NCBI GenBank assembly: GCA_026770585.1 | Contig: MU646329.1 | Location: 844,684 to 858,553, forward strand | DNA from: Baffinella frigidus | Lineage: Eukaryota > Cryptophyceae > Cryptomonadales > Baffinellaceae | Reading direction: 5' to 3' | DNA length: 13,870 bases | Shown here: one piece after another, positions 12,938 through 13,870 of the stretch | Layout: each line of letters opens with the position of its first letter | Position numbering within the stretch: position 1 is the first letter of the stretch | Notes under the pieces: generated by a model | Told to the model about the DNA's origin: nothing | Seen by the model: only the letters and a program-made list of their open reading frames with translations | The model's database searches: none | Made by a program: the position numbers and the translations under genes

Positions 12938-13077
12938 TCATACGCAAACACTTATGATTTATCAACTGGATTCAATGAAATTTACTACACAAAACGATCT
13001 TGACTAGTAATATTAAATCGAACGTGTAGTAATTTTGACAGAAATTCAATTTATAAATTATAAGTGTTTCCATATGA
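12938..13077. mobile_element. ACTAC-class foldback element with TAATATTAC, TSD GATC
   Basis: TCATACGCAAACACTTAT ... ATAAGTGTTTCCATATGA, flanked by GATC (12934-12937, 13078-13081). The core is CAATGAAATTTACTACAC / CGTGTAGTAATTTTG. Apex on the minus strand: GATTTAATATTACTAGTC (TAATATTAC at 13007-13015). About 70% like 11707-11840 by eye, sharing the same TSD. Confidence 0.93.
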
Positions 13078-13119
13078 GATCCGCTCCCGCTCAAAACGCT
13101 ACCAGGAACCGTGTTGCCG

Positions 13120-13207
13120 TTAATTGTTGGATTCTTGCCCGATAAACACGCCCAAAGTCAGCAATTTGGCACGTCCCTCCCCGGATTTCCGGGGAGGGAC
13201 GTGCCCC
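13120..13207. mobile_element. GATTCTTGCCC family fragment with 18-bp hairpin
   Basis: TTGGATTCTTGCCCGATAAACACGCC and CAAAGTCAGCAATTTGG match the sequence at 9180 and, reversed, 3530. GGCACGTCCCTCCCCGGA / TCCGGGGAGGGACGTGCC closes the hairpin. Confidence 0.7.
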
Positions 13208-13352
13208 GTAGCCTTCCGAGTGGTGCCGACACGGGGTATAGTAAGTAGCACAATGCGCAGGGCATGTGTGATGCTGGCGCTGGTTGTTTGGCAACACATT
13301 GCCAATCTCTCTGTCGTTTCAGAGATGCAATCATGCGGGAGCGGGGGCATCC

Positions 13353-13424
13353 TTGTACTCAAACCTAAACCCACCCTTGTACTCAAACCTAAACCCACCC
13401 GTGTACTCAAACCTAAACCCACCC
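13353..13424. repeat. Three 24-bp tandem units (TTGTACTCAAACCTAAACCC)
   Basis: Three nearly identical 24-bp units start at 13353, 13377 and 13401 (the third begins GTG). The multiple-of-three length keeps a VLKPKPT frame open, but no other coding evidence exists. AAACCTAAACCC resembles plant-type telomere sequence. Confidence 0.9.
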
Positions 13425-13451
13425 TGGAAGAAACTCTGAAGCGAATTGGAT

Positions 13452-13700
13452 CTTGTCTTGGGTAGATTCTCAAGGGAATTTACTGCGATTTAATCGCGGC
13501 GAGTATTTTCCGAAAATACGATTTCGGGGACCTCCGATCCGATTTGCAACGAAAATTACTGCACGGACGTGACCCTTTTAAAAAGTACAGGCAAATTGTG
13601 TGGTAATTTTCGTTGAACATACTTTTAAAATCGTATTTTCGGAAAATACTCGTCCGGATGAGATTCCATTACATTCCCTTGAGAATCTACCCAAGACAAG
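13452..13700. mobile_element. Older hairpin (CTTGTCTTGGGTAGATTC arms) hosting a nested element
   Basis: CTTGTCTTGGGTAGATTCTC / GAGAATCTACCCAAGACAAG are exact. Removing the nested element at 13491-13661 leaves about 74 bp: two 28-bp arms and a small loop. Confidence 0.85.
13491..13661. mobile_element. Nested ACTAC-class foldback element, TSD GATT
   Basis: TAATCGCGGCGAGTATTTTCC ... GGAAAATACTCGTCCGGATGA, flanked by GATT (13487-13490, 13662-13665). Arms: CGAAAATACGATTT; core TTGCAACGAAAATTACTGCAC / GTGTGGTAATTTTCGTTG. The apex lacks TAATATTAC. Confidence 0.88.
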
Positions 13701-13870
13701 GTACATGTTGCCTCTGAGTTGACTCCAGGGTGGCCTAAAGCATAACCCACGGGGGCACGAAGTAGGGTGCCGGGAATGGCGGGGGGAGTGAGACAGGGAG
13801 CATGGGCGAACAGGATGCATTAGATATGAAGAATGCTATCACATTTGATAATATCACGTCAATTACTGGC
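13701..13870. other. Window end, no gene recognised
   Basis: No exon or intact repeat is recognised. The last 40 bases (ATGAAGAATGCTATCACATT, GATAATATCACGTC) could be one arm of an element cut by the window edge. Confidence 0.35.

Noticed and set aside
13124-13465. 113-codon plus-strand ORF with VLKPKPT repeats
   Set aside because: Runs through a foldback fragment and the 24-bp tandem repeat; openness is explained by a repeat length divisible by three.
1-13870. CRISPR array, tRNA, rRNA or bacterial promoter/operon
   Set aside because: No regular spacer pattern, no cloverleaf with TTCGAATC-type arm and no operon-like genes seen; the repeats are foldbacks and simple repeats.
1-13870. Transposase, Rep or reverse transcriptase in the window
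   Set aside because: No ORF shows DDE, HUH or YxDD context; all elements appear non-autonomous here.

Overview
The window looks like nuclear DNA of a eukaryote, most likely a unicellular alga or related protist; the species cannot be named from the sequence. There are no prokaryotic-style genes, no long intact ORFs apart from low-complexity ones, and no tRNA, rRNA or CRISPR array that I could see. What it does hold is one split protein-coding gene on the minus strand, with very short exons, buried in repeat-filled introns.

The gene (minus strand, about 12.6 kb down to 5.9 kb) encodes the middle and C-proximal part of an FAD-dependent monooxygenase of the kynurenine 3-monooxygenase-like group. 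The exons were found as islands of codon-like sequence bounded by AG and GT whose phases join without a break: 12328-12438 (37 codons), an ambiguous one at 12102-12139 or 12102-12153, 10133-10238, 8445-8485 (41 bp), 6863-6937 and 5904-6155. The last carries the FAD-site motif GDALHAYPPDLGQGVN. A further small exon at 12520-12579 is possible. The N-terminal exons with the GxGxxG motif and the C-terminal exon were not found. The reading frame has no stop in any called exon.

Nearly everything else is short foldback (MITE-like) DNA, about 130-180 bp per element, plus simple repeats. At least ten elements share one design: ends beginning T[C/T]AT or a close variant, a 4-bp target duplication (GATT, ACTC, GGTC, GTGT, GGTT, GATC and similar), and an almost palindromic body. 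Inside this shared frame the arms differ greatly between elements while the centre falls into a few conserved classes. One class has AATTACTACAC / GTGTAGTAATT stems around an apex that, in four elements, carries TAATATTAC, the nonanucleotide known from replication origins of geminiviruses. A second class is built around CCTAGGACC and CCTACGGTAGG. No transposase, Rep or reverse transcriptase was seen, so all are non-autonomous here.

Layout: 1-1300, GA-rich low-complexity DNA with one CCTAGG-class element; 1370-2685, two copies of a host duplication, each interrupted by different elements, giving internal empty-site controls; 2690-3930, irregular GA/GCACGTCACTC repeats; 3925-5375, foldback elements and a 100-bp direct-repeat family; 5375-5900, mostly unassigned sequence with a 42-bp perfect palindrome; 5904-12438, the gene with its repeat-packed introns, including a 315-bp inverted duplication (8711-9027 and 10666-10980); 12440-12930, GA-type purine repeats; 12938-13870, two more foldback elements (one nested in an older hairpin) and a 24-bp tandem repeat.
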